Assembly: GCA_964645555.1 (NCBI GenBank) | Contig: CAZYBP010000012.1 | Location: 1-20,298 of the forward strand | Reading direction: 5' to 3' | Length of the DNA stretch: 20,298 nt | Origin: 2-02-FULL-38-15 sp964645555 | GTDB taxonomy: Bacteria > Patescibacteriota > Microgenomatia > Daviesbacterales > UBA10151 | Part shown: positions 8,109 through 16,290 of the stretch, piece by piece | Layout: every line of letters starts with the position of its first letter | Position numbering within the stretch: the first letter of the stretch is position 1 | The notes under the pieces: generated by a model | What the model was told of the DNA's origin: nothing | What the model saw: the letters and a program-made list of their open reading frames with translations, nothing else | Database searches by the model: none | Position numbers and translations under genes: made by a program

Positions 8109-10291
8109 GGTTTACCACTTGGATTAGGAATTAGCTTGTAAATTTTAACACCCTCAAACTCCTCAATCCAGTCAACTTTCGACCAGCCAAAAGCTGCTAT
8201 CTCATATTTGGCATTATGAGTCGGATCACATACCTCATCCTCACAAACTACAATTAGCTGTCCGGTATTTACAAATGGCAGTTGTTTTGGTTTGTACCCG
8301 TACATATCAAGGTAGAATTGATAAGCCAGATCATAGTTGCTTTTAGCTATCAGGGCAAAGTTAAAATCTTTATTCTGGGATTTATCTATCACAAAAGTTG
8401 CTATATCCTGGGTTTTTTTTAACTGATTATTAGCCTGGCTGTTAAGCGGATTTTTCTCCAAATTTACAATTATTAACACTGCCAGTAGCAATACCAGGGC
8501 AAGCTTCAGTATTATACCCAAAAATGGTTTTTTAAAATTAACAAGCAACTGAATAGTCCAGCCCAGTAAAAGAAAAGGTGCAGGATTAACAAAACCTAAA
8601 TAATGATCATAAATGGGCTGCTGATAAAAAGATAGCCCTAGCATACCTATTAACAACCAAACTGAAAGTGTAGCAAGTGGCCAGGATACAGTCTTTTTAA
8701 AGTTTTTAATCAACAGCCCAACTGGCAAAATTATCAGCAGGGAAACTATATAAATTAACAGCGTATTTTCACCTGCAATATAGCGGCCGATTAATTTGTT
8801 GGCAAAAATGGGGATAGATTTTAAAGCTGTTAAAAAAACATTAAGCTCAATTGCTTGTTTATTTTGAAACAGTTCTGAAATAGCCCGGTAATTTAAAAAA
8901 TTATGCCTGAGATCAAACCAGACAAGCGGTGACATTACCAGTAAAAACGAGAGAATACCTAACACCGTCCCCAACCACAAATTTTTAACGGTTCTGCCTT
9001 TGGAATACAAAAATGTCTCCAGGATCCACAAAACCCCAAATATGGGTATTAAAATCAAGGCCAAATAGTGCATTTGTAAGGCTGCTGCCACTGCCCCTCC
9101 CGTTAAAATAAACCAGGCAAAGTTAGCGCTTTTATGAGCTTTATAAACACCAAAAATTCCTAGTAGTGCAAAAAGAGGTGCAGGGTTAGGGTTCCATGAA
9201 GAACGTGAATAAATAATAGTCACCGGAGAAATGGCATACAAAAAAGATGCAGTCAAAGCAGCTACTCTGCCAAACCAAATCTTACCTAAATAATAAATCA
9301 AAACTACCGTTAATACCCCGATTAATGCATTCATTCCTGCAGCTGCCACCGGATTTAGCCAAAAAATGGCCATCGGGATAGCCATCATGTAGTAATAAAG
9401 AGGCCCTAAATAAATATTACCAATAGAGGTTGGCGGACCAACTAAAGGAAAATGTTTGTAAGTTAAAATATTTTTTACTACAATTGCATCCCGGCCCTCA
9501 TCTCCTAAAAAAGTCATGTAATTTTCCAACTTAAAAAAACGTAAAAAAGTAGCCAAGACAACCGTTATAACCAGTAGCATAAACAGAGTTTTTTCATCCT
9601 TAAGTTTCCACCACAGCTTGATTAAATCCAAGTAGGACTTAAAAATTACCCGGATGTTTGCTCCTGTTGGTTTACCTTTTAATCTGGGGTAATGATCCAC
9701 GCCGACTTGTTCGACAATAAAACCTGCTTTTTTAGTCTTTATTGCCAACTCGGCATTAATCATCGCCCCTCTTTGTGATTCCAAGTGAGGAATACTTTCT
9801 AAAACCTTTCTTTTGATCATCTTAAAACCGCAGTCTATATCCTTTAGAGTTAAACCAAAAAAGGTCCAAAGACTTAATGCCCAACCTTTGGCAAACAATA
9901 TCCGATGGATGGGATCTTTTCTTTTAATTCTGTAGCCGATTATTAAATCTGCTGTGTTTAGTTTTTCTAAGAAACGGCTGACCTGGGCAAAATCAAACTG
10001 GCCATCCCCATCCGTATAAACAATAGTGTCATATTTGGCATTATAAAAACCGGATTTTAATGCCTCACCATAACCTAAGTTTTTAGGATGATTAATTACC
10101 CGGATACGCTTATTCTTTTTTGCTAATGCTTGGGCAACTTCTCCTGTTTTATCCGAAGATCCGTCATTAACCACAATTATTTCGTAATTAATTTTTAATT
10201 CTTCTAAAATGGTAACGGCTTTCTGAACCGTTGTTTGTATATTGCCTTCTTCATTAACGCAGGGAAAAAATACGGACAAGTCCTTAACCAT
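8105..10291 (-). CDS. GT2-GT39 fusion: polyprenyl-phosphate sugar synthase joined to a GT-C transferase
   Basis: The frame is open up to a TTG at 10351, but I choose the ATG at 10291 (728 residues) because it directly precedes the GT2 fold (KDLSVFFPCVNEEGN) and has AGAAGGA 8 nt upstream. Residues 1 to about 225 are a DPM1-like GT2 domain: VNDGSSDKT near 41-49, the DXD-like TDGDGQ at 93-98, and DIDCGFKM near 151-158. Residues from about 235 onward are polytopic and GT39-like: LGDEGRDA holds the acidic pair D264-E265 in the first outer loop, followed by YSRSSWNPNPAP and a soluble tail. The two halves normally are separate proteins: one loads a sugar on a polyprenyl phosphate inside, the other uses it outside. 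Here both could be done by one chain. The frame is continuous with no sign of a frameshift. Sugar identity is unknown. Confidence 0.85.
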   Translation of the reverse strand: MVKDLSVFFPCVNEEGNIQTTVQKAVTILEELKINYEIIVVNDGSSDKTGEVAQALAKKNKRIRVINHPKNLGYGEALKSGFYNAKYDTIVYTDGDGQFDFAQVSRFLEKLNTADLIIGYRIKRKDPIHRILFAKGWALSLWTFFGLTLKDIDCGFKMIKRKVLESIPHLESQRGAMINAELAIKTKKAGFIVEQVGVDHYPRLKGKPTGANIRVIFKSYLDLIKLWWKLKDEKTLFMLLVITVVLATFLRFFKLENYMTFLGDEGRDAIVVKNILTYKHFPLVGPPTSIGNIYLGPLYYYMMAIPMAIFWLNPVAAAGMNALIGVLTVVLIYYLGKIWFGRVAALTASFLYAISPVTIIYSRSSWNPNPAPLFALLGIFGVYKAHKSANFAWFILTGGAVAAALQMHYLALILIPIFGVLWILETFLYSKGRTVKNLWLGTVLGILSFLLVMSPLVWFDLRHNFLNYRAISELFQNKQAIELNVFLTALKSIPIFANKLIGRYIAGENTLLIYIVSLLIILPVGLLIKNFKKTVSWPLATLSVWLLIGMLGLSFYQQPIYDHYLGFVNPAPFLLLGWTIQLLVNFKKPFLGIILKLALVLLLAVLIIVNLEKNPLNSQANNQLKKTQDIATFVIDKSQNKDFNFALIAKSNYDLAYQFYLDMYGYKPKQLPFVNTGQLIVVCEDEVCDPTHNAKYEIAAFGWSKVDWIEEFEGVKIYKLIPNPSGKP

Positions 10292-10299
10292 CTTAACTT

Positions 10300-10324
10300 T
10301 CCTTCTTTGTAAGTTAGTGTAGCA
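10300..10324 (-). promoter_or_regulatory. Candidate extended -10 and Shine-Dalgarno for the fusion gene
   Basis: Minus strand TGC plus TACACT (-10 at 10316-10321, TG at 10323-10324), then AGAAGGA at 10300-10306 and an 8-nt gap to the ATG at 10291. This leadered layout supports the shorter start. No convincing -35 is seen; TATGCT at 10321-10326 is an alternative -10. Confidence 0.4.
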
Positions 10325-10339
10325 TACCCTTTTTCTATC

Positions 10340-10348
10340 TGCTATGAT
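10340..10348 (+). promoter_or_regulatory. Extended -10 for the plus-strand GT-C gene
   Basis: TGCTATGAT: an extended -10 (TGn) with hexamer TATGAT at 10343-10348. The ATG at 10361 follows after 12 nt, predicting a leader of only about 5-6 nt. No good -35 is present. Confidence 0.45.
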
Positions 10349-10360
10349 CAAAGAAGAAGT

Positions 10361-11515
10361 ATGCAGATAAAGAATTTTGCTATTTTGGCATTACTCAGTT
10401 TGGGAATAACGTTTTTAGTTTGGCTGCCTCACCTACTATCTTTACAAAATTTCTGGGGACTCAATTTCGATCAGGGCTTTAGTACGATTTATAGAAATTT
10501 TGACGGGTTAGAGTATGTTATCATTGCCAAAACTTTTTATAACGTGCAGGCAATTGCCGGGTTGCACCAATCCCTGCCTGCCACCTATTTTGCTTCACAT
10601 TTCCCCGGTTTTTCTATTTTGATTACTCTTTTTGCCCCATTTTTGGGCTATTTAAAATCAATGCTGTTTGTCTCAGTTTTATCTACTATCCTAGCAGTAT
10701 GGGCTTTTTATGCTTTAATTAAAGATTTTAATTTAAGCAATCATCCGCTTTTTCTTTCTTTCCTGTTTTTGTTACTACCTGCACGCTGGCTGATTGTCCA
10801 TAGCGTCGGTTCCTCCGAACCAACCTTTATACTATTTATCATTTTAAGTGTTTATTTTTTTCTCAAATTTGAACAAAGTCCTAAATTACCATATATCATT
10901 TGGGCAGGAATATTTGGACTTCTGGCACAAATCACCAGGCCTCCTGCAATATTGCTGTTTATTGCCCTAATTTTATATACCTTAGGAAAATTAATTACCA
11001 AAAGATCGTCTGTCTCAGTTACTCAAGCAATTAATATAATTATTCCATTGCTGTTGATACCTGCCGGATTACTACTGGTTTTTTACTGGTATTTTGTCTC
11101 TTTCCAGGATTTTTTTGCATATTTTCATAGCGGGGACAATATCCACCTGACTTTTCCACCCTTCCAAGTCTTTAATGAAAATCAATTTTGGGTAGGCGAT
11201 ATCTGGCTGGAAGATATAGTTTATATATTTATATTAGGACTTTTAGGAGGGATTTATTTAATCAAGCAAAAACTATACCTGCTATCCTATGTTGTCTTAA
11301 CTTATCTTGCCGCCTCTACCTTGATTGCCCATCGGGATATCAGCCGCTATGTTTTACCTATAACTCCTTTTGTATTAATTGCTTTTGAAAAAGTTTTAAC
11401 AAGCCGTGAATTTAAGATTATATTACCGATTATTGCTTTGGCAATTTATCTATATGCTCAAAATTTCTTGCTTTCCAACACTGCCCCTATTGCCAACCTT
11501 AACTCTTTTAACTAA
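10361..11515 (+). CDS. GT-C membrane protein, PIG-V/mannosyltransferase-like
   Basis: A 384-residue polytopic protein with about nine to ten hydrophobic segments. After the first helix (about 7-26) comes YRNFDGLEYVIIAKTFY (44-60), which resembles the WDGxWY..IA..GY loop of PIG-V-like mannosyltransferases, then FASHFPGFSILI (77-88), resembling their FFPLYP loop. D48 is the likely catalytic-type acidic residue. These enzymes use a polyprenyl-phosphate hexose donor outside the membrane. The assignment is by motif shape and topology, so it is less certain than for the GT39 proteins. It is the only plus-strand gene between 1 and 18975, starts 70 bp from the divergent fusion gene, and ends 7 nt before the end of the convergent GT2-GtrA gene. 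Confidence 0.65.
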   Translation: MQIKNFAILALLSLGITFLVWLPHLLSLQNFWGLNFDQGFSTIYRNFDGLEYVIIAKTFYNVQAIAGLHQSLPATYFASHFPGFSILITLFAPFLGYLKSMLFVSVLSTILAVWAFYALIKDFNLSNHPLFLSFLFLLLPARWLIVHSVGSSEPTFILFIILSVYFFLKFEQSPKLPYIIWAGIFGLLAQITRPPAILLFIALILYTLGKLITKRSSVSVTQAINIIIPLLLIPAGLLLVFYWYFVSFQDFFAYFHSGDNIHLTFPPFQVFNENQFWVGDIWLEDIVYIFILGLLGGIYLIKQKLYLLSYVVLTYLAASTLIAHRDISRYVLPITPFVLIAFEKVLTSREFKIILPIIALAIYLYAQNFLLSNTAPIANLNSFN

Positions 11516-11522
11516 CAGTAAA

Positions 11523-12707
11523 TTATTCTTCTTGACGACGCCAGGTGATAAAGTGGTTTACTAAAAAATTCCAAATCATCACCGGAGGAATGGTTGCGAA
11601 AAAGTAAAAGTTATTGAAAGCAACCGGTCTACCCAATACATTCACAGATCCATCTCCATAAGTTAAGTGCAAAAATTTCACAATTAAAACACCAATTATT
11701 AACCCTCCAAGGCTGACTATATTGAATATACCTATTTTTTGCCAAATATTTGTTTTGGTTTTACGATACTTAAAAGTCCAATAATTATTTAACAAAAAGT
11801 TATTCATGATCGCTATTTCTGTCGAGAAAGCTTTAGACATAGCCGGAGTAAAATAAAAAGCATTAATAAAAATTTTATAAAACAAAAAGTCTACCAACGT
11901 TCCTATGAAACCTACTAAACCAAATTTAACCAATGTCTTTGCTCTTCTGGTTATCCTAAAAAAGGGTATATCTATTCCCCATGCATGTAACCTGGCATCT
12001 ATACAGTAAGTGATAACGTCATAACTGTAGTTAAATACTTTATTTTTTGAATAACCCTCTAATCTGTCTTTAAAAATTAAAGGTACTTCTTTGTAACGGG
12101 CTCCTGCTAAAATTGTCTCGTGCAGAAAAGCTGGCTGGACAATAAAAGTTTGCTCTCTCCAAGGCAGTCTTACGAAATTGAGTCTTTTAAACAGGTCCGG
12201 GGTAAACGCTCTAGCTGAATTTGTCACTTCTTTAATATCCCATGGGCCGACAATAAACCGATAAAACAAAGATGCACTATAAGTAAAAAGTCTTCTTATA
12301 AATGAGAGCTGATTTTTGCCGCCGGCTACAAACCTGGAGCCTATGGCTAAATTATTCCCTTCTTCTATCGCCTTTACTAATCTGATAATAACATCCGGCA
12401 CTACTTGGCCGTCTGCATCAAGTTGAGCTAAAATATCAGGGTGTAGTTTTTCCAAAGCAAACTCATGCCCCTTAATAAGCCCTACACCTAAACCCGGTTC
12501 TACTTTTATAAAATGGATGTGTCTATTTTTTTTTGCTAGGGTTTTAACTATTTTTTCAGTATTATCCGAAGAACGAATATCATCTGCTACAACAATATCA
12601 ATTTCCCAACCGGGAAGATTTTTTTGTTGAGCCAATACCGTCTCTATTGTTTGAGTTATGTTTGCTTGCTCATTATATGTAGGAAGAACAACACTCACCC
12701 TTTTCAT
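11523..12707 (-). CDS. GT2-GtrA protein (polyprenyl-phosphate hexose synthase with membrane domain)
   Basis: A 394-residue two-domain protein. Residues 1 to about 245 form a GT2 domain: VSVVLPTYNEQANI at the N-terminus, ADDIRSSDNT (41-50, a slightly expanded version of VDDGSxDxT), and DADGQ at 97-101 as the DXD site. Residues about 258-390 form a GtrA-type four-helix membrane domain (KFGLVGFIGTLVDFLFY, then LNNYWTFKYRK). This arrangement is known from archaeal and bacterial dolichol/polyprenol-phosphate mannose synthases, where GtrA-like helices hold the lipid acceptor and may help flipping. It therefore probably supplies a lipid-linked hexose to the GT-C enzymes nearby. A promoter 8 nt upstream of its ATG makes it a single-gene unit. 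Donor sugar is not readable; mannose is the family default. Confidence 0.85.
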   Translation of the reverse strand: MKRVSVVLPTYNEQANITQTIETVLAQQKNLPGWEIDIVVADDIRSSDNTEKIVKTLAKKNRHIHFIKVEPGLGVGLIKGHEFALEKLHPDILAQLDADGQVVPDVIIRLVKAIEEGNNLAIGSRFVAGGKNQLSFIRRLFTYSASLFYRFIVGPWDIKEVTNSARAFTPDLFKRLNFVRLPWREQTFIVQPAFLHETILAGARYKEVPLIFKDRLEGYSKNKVFNYSYDVITYCIDARLHAWGIDIPFFRITRRAKTLVKFGLVGFIGTLVDFLFYKIFINAFYFTPAMSKAFSTEIAIMNNFLLNNYWTFKYRKTKTNIWQKIGIFNIVSLGGLIIGVLIVKFLHLTYGDGSVNVLGRPVAFNNFYFFATIPPVMIWNFLVNHFITWRRQEE

Positions 12708-12715
12708 ATATTTCG

Positions 12716-12744
12716 AGTATATGCTAATAGGTAGAGTTTCACAA
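12716..12744 (-). promoter_or_regulatory. Promoter for the GT2-GtrA gene; near-leaderless
   Basis: Minus strand: -35 TTGTGA (12739-12744), 17-nt spacer, -10 TATACT (12716-12721), then 8 nt to the ATG at 12707. Predicted transcript begins at or within about two bases of the start codon. Confidence 0.6.
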
Positions 12745-12779
12745 GGGATTTAAGAGGAAAAATGTAAGTCTATAAAAAA

Positions 12780-13793
12780 TTAAGAAAACTTTGCCAGATC
12801 CGAGTGAACCATTATTTTCACTAAATCTTTGAAATTAGTTTTAGGTTGCCAGCCTAAAACCCTCTTAGCCTTTGAATAATCACCTTTTAAAGGACCGGTA
12901 TAAACCGGTGGGACGAACTTAGGATCTGTCACAATATAGTCTTTATAATCCAGCCCTACTACAGCAAATGCTTCTCTGCAAAAGTCTTCAACCGTATGAA
13001 CCTCTCCTGTGGCAATAACAAACTCGTCTGCTTTTTCCTGTTGTAACATTAGCCACATCGCTTCTACATAATCGGGTGCGTACCCCCAATCCCTTTCCGC
13101 TTTCAAATGGCCAATTTTTACTTTCCCATTTTGAACTATTGGTTCACCAAATTCATTAAGAGGTATCCCTTCTCTCTTATTATTCTTGATGCAAGCTACT
13201 GCAACTGAAACTTTCCTGGTAATGAAATTAATACCGCGCCTTGGACTCTCATGGTTAAATAATATGCCGGCTGATATGAACTGCGGATTATTCTTATACC
13301 TTCTGGCAATCGATGCCATGTGGTGAGCATAAGCTTTTGCTGCTGCATAAGGATTAGCCGGAACTAACGGTGTCTTTTCGTTTTGTGGTTCCTCCTGAGG
13401 TTCACCAAACATTTCTGAAGTGGAAGCCTGATAAATTTTCGCATGAGGAACAACTTGACTCGCTCTTTCGAATACCTGAACTGCACCAACACCGGTTATC
13501 ATCATCGTCCCGATCGGGTCATGGAAAGAGGCTAAAGGAGAAGATTGAGCTCCTAAATTATAAATTTCGTCGGGCTTAAAGTCTAATAAGGCTAGTGCTA
13601 TAGATTCGGGCCAGTTTAAATCACCATAATATATTTTTATCTCATGTTTTAAATGCTCAATGTTATTTGGTTCATTGGCAGCCGTGCGCCTGACAAATCC
13701 GGCAACTTCATAACCCTTATTAAGCAAAAATTCTGTTAGATATGAACCGTCTTGTCCTGAGATACCTGTTATAAATGCCTTTTTCTTTGCCAT
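12780..13793 (-). CDS. gmd: GDP-mannose 4,6-dehydratase
   Basis: A 337-residue extended SDR enzyme converting GDP-D-mannose to GDP-4-keto-6-deoxy-D-mannose in the cytoplasm. The Rossmann motif GISGQDG is at 10-16; QASTSEMFG (122-130) carries the catalytic Thr/Ser-Glu; Y149 and K153 form the YxxxK pair; and GILFNHESPRRG is the strongly conserved Gmd signature. Length is a little under the usual 340-370. It is the last gene of the rml operon, 16 nt after rmlD, and also has its own promoter inside the rmlD 3' end. No GDP-fucose synthase (WcaG/Fcl) or Rmd is in the window, so the final product (GDP-fucose, GDP-rhamnose or other) cannot be told. Identification is firm. Confidence 0.93.
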   Translation of the reverse strand: MAKKKAFITGISGQDGSYLTEFLLNKGYEVAGFVRRTAANEPNNIEHLKHEIKIYYGDLNWPESIALALLDFKPDEIYNLGAQSSPLASFHDPIGTMMITGVGAVQVFERASQVVPHAKIYQASTSEMFGEPQEEPQNEKTPLVPANPYAAAKAYAHHMASIARRYKNNPQFISAGILFNHESPRRGINFITRKVSVAVACIKNNKREGIPLNEFGEPIVQNGKVKIGHLKAERDWGYAPDYVEAMWLMLQQEKADEFVIATGEVHTVEDFCREAFAVVGLDYKDYIVTDPKFVPPVYTGPLKGDYSKAKRVLGWQPKTNFKDLVKIMVHSDLAKFS

Positions 13794-13802
13794 GGTTTGT
13801 TA

Positions 13803-13832
13803 ACTATATCTAATTCAACAAGCTTACGTCAA
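13803..13832 (-). promoter_or_regulatory. Internal promoter for gmd within the end of rmlD
   Basis: Minus strand: -35 TTGACG (13827-13832, 5/6), 18-nt spacer, -10 TATAGT (13803-13808, 5/6), then 9 nt to the ATG at 13793. The -35 is inside the rmlD coding region and the -10 lies just past its stop, allowing gmd to be transcribed separately with a leader of about 2-3 nt. Confidence 0.6.
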
Positions 13833-14700
13833 TCTCCTCTTTAAAAAAAGCTAAACTTTCTTCAACTGTATGTAAAATTTCATCACCAAATTCTAGATTA
13901 AATTTCGCCGGATTTAACCAGGAATATTGCAAAAGCTTGGCTTTTTTATTTTTATTGTATTCCTCAAAAGTTATCGGACTAATTAAAGAATAATTTAGAT
14001 TAAAAGCTTCAGCTATGGTTTTTGCAAACTCTAAAGGCGTGACACTATCCCTGGCACTCACATGATATAAACCCAGGGCTTGCTTTTCCAGTAAGGCTTC
14101 TAAAGCATTCACTATATCATCAACTAAAGTCGGGGTAACTCTTTGATCTTCAATCGCTTTAATAGGATTTCCTTTTTTTAGTTGGGCTAGGAAAAATCTG
14201 GCTATGTCTGATTTTAGTTCATAAAAAGGCGAATACGGCATGGATATTCTCATGACAGTAGCTTTACAGCCGCTGCCTAAAACAAATTCTTCCCCAAATA
14301 ATTTAGTTGCTCCATACCAGTTTCTCGGATTCGGCGTGTCTTCCTCTGTATATGGGCTTTCAGACTTGTTGCCGTCAAAAACATATTCAGTGGAAATATG
14401 AATTAAATATTTATCCAATTCCTTGCAGGTATCGGCCACATTCTTTGCTCCCATTGCATTGACTTGATAACACAAGCCGTTTTTATCCCCTGCCTCTGCT
14501 TCTGATTTTTCTACATCCGTGATGGCAGCAAAATTTATCACAGCTTCTGCATCAGAGGACTGGAGAAAGTCTGCGGCTGCGTCTTTGTTTAAGATATCAA
14601 CTTCGGCTATGGAAGGGAACTGAATGTCAAAATTATCTTTTTGTAAATTGATAAATCTTGTACCTACCAAACCACCACCGCCGAATACTACAATCTTCAT
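13810..14700 (-). CDS. rmlD: dTDP-4-dehydrorhamnose reductase
   Basis: A 296-residue SDR-type reductase that makes dTDP-L-rhamnose from dTDP-4-dehydro-L-rhamnose, the last step of the pathway. The cofactor loop GGGGLVG is at 7-13; VINFAAITDVEKSE (54-67) is the classic RmlD segment; STEYVFDG lies at 103-110; Y129 and K133 form the YxxxK pair. Length is normal for the family. Its ATG overlaps the rmlC stop as ATGA. Because gmd follows directly with no dedicated reductase, one could ask whether this protein also reduces the Gmd product, but nothing in the sequence shows that. Confidence in the RmlD assignment is high because rmlA, B and C are adjacent. Confidence 0.92.
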   Translation of the reverse strand: MKIVVFGGGGLVGTRFINLQKDNFDIQFPSIAEVDILNKDAAADFLQSSDAEAVINFAAITDVEKSEAEAGDKNGLCYQVNAMGAKNVADTCKELDKYLIHISTEYVFDGNKSESPYTEEDTPNPRNWYGATKLFGEEFVLGSGCKATVMRISMPYSPFYELKSDIARFFLAQLKKGNPIKAIEDQRVTPTLVDDIVNALEALLEKQALGLYHVSARDSVTPLEFAKTIAEAFNLNYSLISPITFEEYNKNKKAKLLQYSWLNPAKFNLEFGDEILHTVEESLAFFKEEIDVSLLN

Positions 14701-15281
14701 GAAAACTTCTCCGGAAACAATTCTCTTAACCTTTGATTATTTTTATCCTTGTCAGAAATTATTGGATCTTTAATTGGCCAATCAATGTTTAAATCAGGAT
14801 CATCCCAAATAATTGATCTTTTTATTTGTACGGGGTCATAAGTGCTGCTGACTGCATAATGATAAAATGCTCCGCTTAGACCTACCACTTCCATAGAATT
14901 AGCCAAACCAGGAGAAATAACTAAAGTCCTTCTGGAATTAGTCACTTCCTCATTGTCGAATAAAAAAGTTTCAACCTTAGCAAAAGTTTTGGAATCTACT
15001 CTTAAATCTACAATTGCTGCAAAAATCTTACCAGATAGGGGAGTGATTAATTTGTATTGAGGTTCAGCATGTAATCCCCGTAGCGCCTTTGGCACATTCC
15101 AGGTAAAGCTACCCTGTTTAACTACCAAATCATCAACACCTAAAGCTTTGGCAATATCGTCTACTCTGTAAACCTCCTGGTACCATCCCCGTTCGTCGGG
15201 ATATATTTTTTTCTCAAAAATTAATAAGCCCTTAATCCCTGTCTCGCTTATTGTGATATCATCACTACTAAACCCATCCAT
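14697..15281 (-). CDS. rmlC: dTDP-4-dehydrorhamnose 3,5-epimerase (divergent)
   Basis: A 194-residue cupin enzyme, third step of dTDP-L-rhamnose synthesis. LRGLH (67-71) supplies the catalytic His, with K77 in the following YKLIT strand. Tyrosines at 140 and 142 lie where the family has its active-site Tyr, and WDDPDLNIDWP near the C-terminus is the conserved xNDPxLxIxWP region. Unusual: the normally conserved VPxGFAHGF segment reads ISPGLANSMEVV (122-133), so its His is gone, and the segment after RGLH is HAEPQYK rather than HYQ-type. It may be a divergent RmlC with the same role or one with altered epimerisation. Start directly abuts the rmlB stop; the stop overlaps rmlD by 4 nt. Context strongly supports the rhamnose pathway. 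Confidence 0.85.
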   Translation of the reverse strand: MDGFSSDDITISETGIKGLLIFEKKIYPDERGWYQEVYRVDDIAKALGVDDLVVKQGSFTWNVPKALRGLHAEPQYKLITPLSGKIFAAIVDLRVDSKTFAKVETFLFDNEEVTNSRRTLVISPGLANSMEVVGLSGAFYHYAVSSTYDPVQIKRSIIWDDPDLNIDWPIKDPIISDKDKNNQRLRELFPEKFS

Positions 15282-16286
15282 TTATTTATCATATCCTTTT
15301 TGGACAATTCTATCCAGATTAGGTCTACCCATCTTTAGAGGCTTCCACCACCATGCGTTTGCTTTATACCATTCCACAGTTTCTTTTAAAGATTGATCAA
15401 ATGAATGTTCCGGCTTCCAACCAAGTTCTCTCAGCTTCGTACCATTATTTGCATAACGGAAGTCATGTCCTAATCTATGCTCTACATATTCAATTAAAGA
15501 ATCATCCAAACCTAAAATTTCTAAAATTCTACGGGTCACCTCGAGATTTGTTTTCTCTTCTCCTTGCACCAAATAAGTTTCTCCTAATTTTCCTTTTTGT
15601 AAAACAATATCTATTGCTTTGGCATGATCTAATACATATAGCCATTCTCTAATATTTTCTCCTTTACCCATTAAGGGTACCTTTTTACCCTCTATTAAAT
15701 TTGTAATAAACCTCGGGATTAATTTTTCAGGGTCATGATAGGGACCGAAGTTATTTGCACAATTTGTGATAGTAACGGGCAGGTTATATGTTTCAAAGAA
15801 AGCTTTGACTAAATGATCTGCCCCTGCCTTGGAAGCAGCATATGGGGTCCTGGGACATAAAGGTGTTTCCGGAGTAAAGGGAAAATCGTCCGGGCCTAAA
15901 CTTCCGTACACCTCATCTGTTGAGATATGATGAAATCTCTTGACTTTATATTTTAGTGCAGCGTTTAACAAAACTGCAGTACCTAAAGTATTACTTTTGA
16001 CAAAAATCAAAGGGTCAATTATCGAACGGTCTACATGAGATTCTGCTGCAAAGTGAACTACTACATCCACTCCTTGCATGGCTCTATCAACATCTTCCTC
16101 ATTTACAACATCACCTTTTATAAATCTATAGTTACTATTTGCTTCAATATCCTTAAGGCTTTCTAAATGCCCGGCATAAGTTAGTTTATCGAAATTAACT
16201 ACCTGATCATTCGGATAATTTCTTAACCAATAATGTATGAAGTTAGAGCCGATAAACCCTGCACCGCCAGTTACTAATAGTTTCAT
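15282..16286 (-). CDS. rmlB: dTDP-glucose 4,6-dehydratase
   Basis: A 334-residue extended SDR enzyme catalysing dTDP-glucose to dTDP-4-keto-6-deoxyglucose. The Rossmann loop GGAGFIG is at 7-13; HFAAESHVDRSI (78-89) is a family signature; the catalytic triad T123-D124-E125 sits in STDEVYG; Y149 and K153 form YxxxK; and NFGPYHDPEKLIPRF is the conserved substrate-binding region. Length is typical (about 330-360). It begins 4 nt after the rmlA stop and ends directly against the rmlC start, so the four rml genes are one translationally packed unit in the order A-B-C-D. No anomalies seen. Confidence 0.95.
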   Translation of the reverse strand: MKLLVTGGAGFIGSNFIHYWLRNYPNDQVVNFDKLTYAGHLESLKDIEANSNYRFIKGDVVNEEDVDRAMQGVDVVVHFAAESHVDRSIIDPLIFVKSNTLGTAVLLNAALKYKVKRFHHISTDEVYGSLGPDDFPFTPETPLCPRTPYAASKAGADHLVKAFFETYNLPVTITNCANNFGPYHDPEKLIPRFITNLIEGKKVPLMGKGENIREWLYVLDHAKAIDIVLQKGKLGETYLVQGEEKTNLEVTRRILEILGLDDSLIEYVEHRLGHDFRYANNGTKLRELGWKPEHSFDQSLKETVEWYKANAWWWKPLKMGRPNLDRIVQKGYDK

Positions 16287-16290
16287 AATA

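Noticed and set aside
10292..10351. Upstream 20-codon extension of the fusion gene from a TTG
   Set aside because: It carries no recognisable GT2 sequence, overlaps the divergent promoter region, and the ATG at 10291 has its own Shine-Dalgarno.
15353..15652. 99-codon plus-strand open frame opposite rmlB
   Set aside because: It is antisense to a firmly identified enzyme, has no family resemblance and no promoter or ribosome binding site that I can see.
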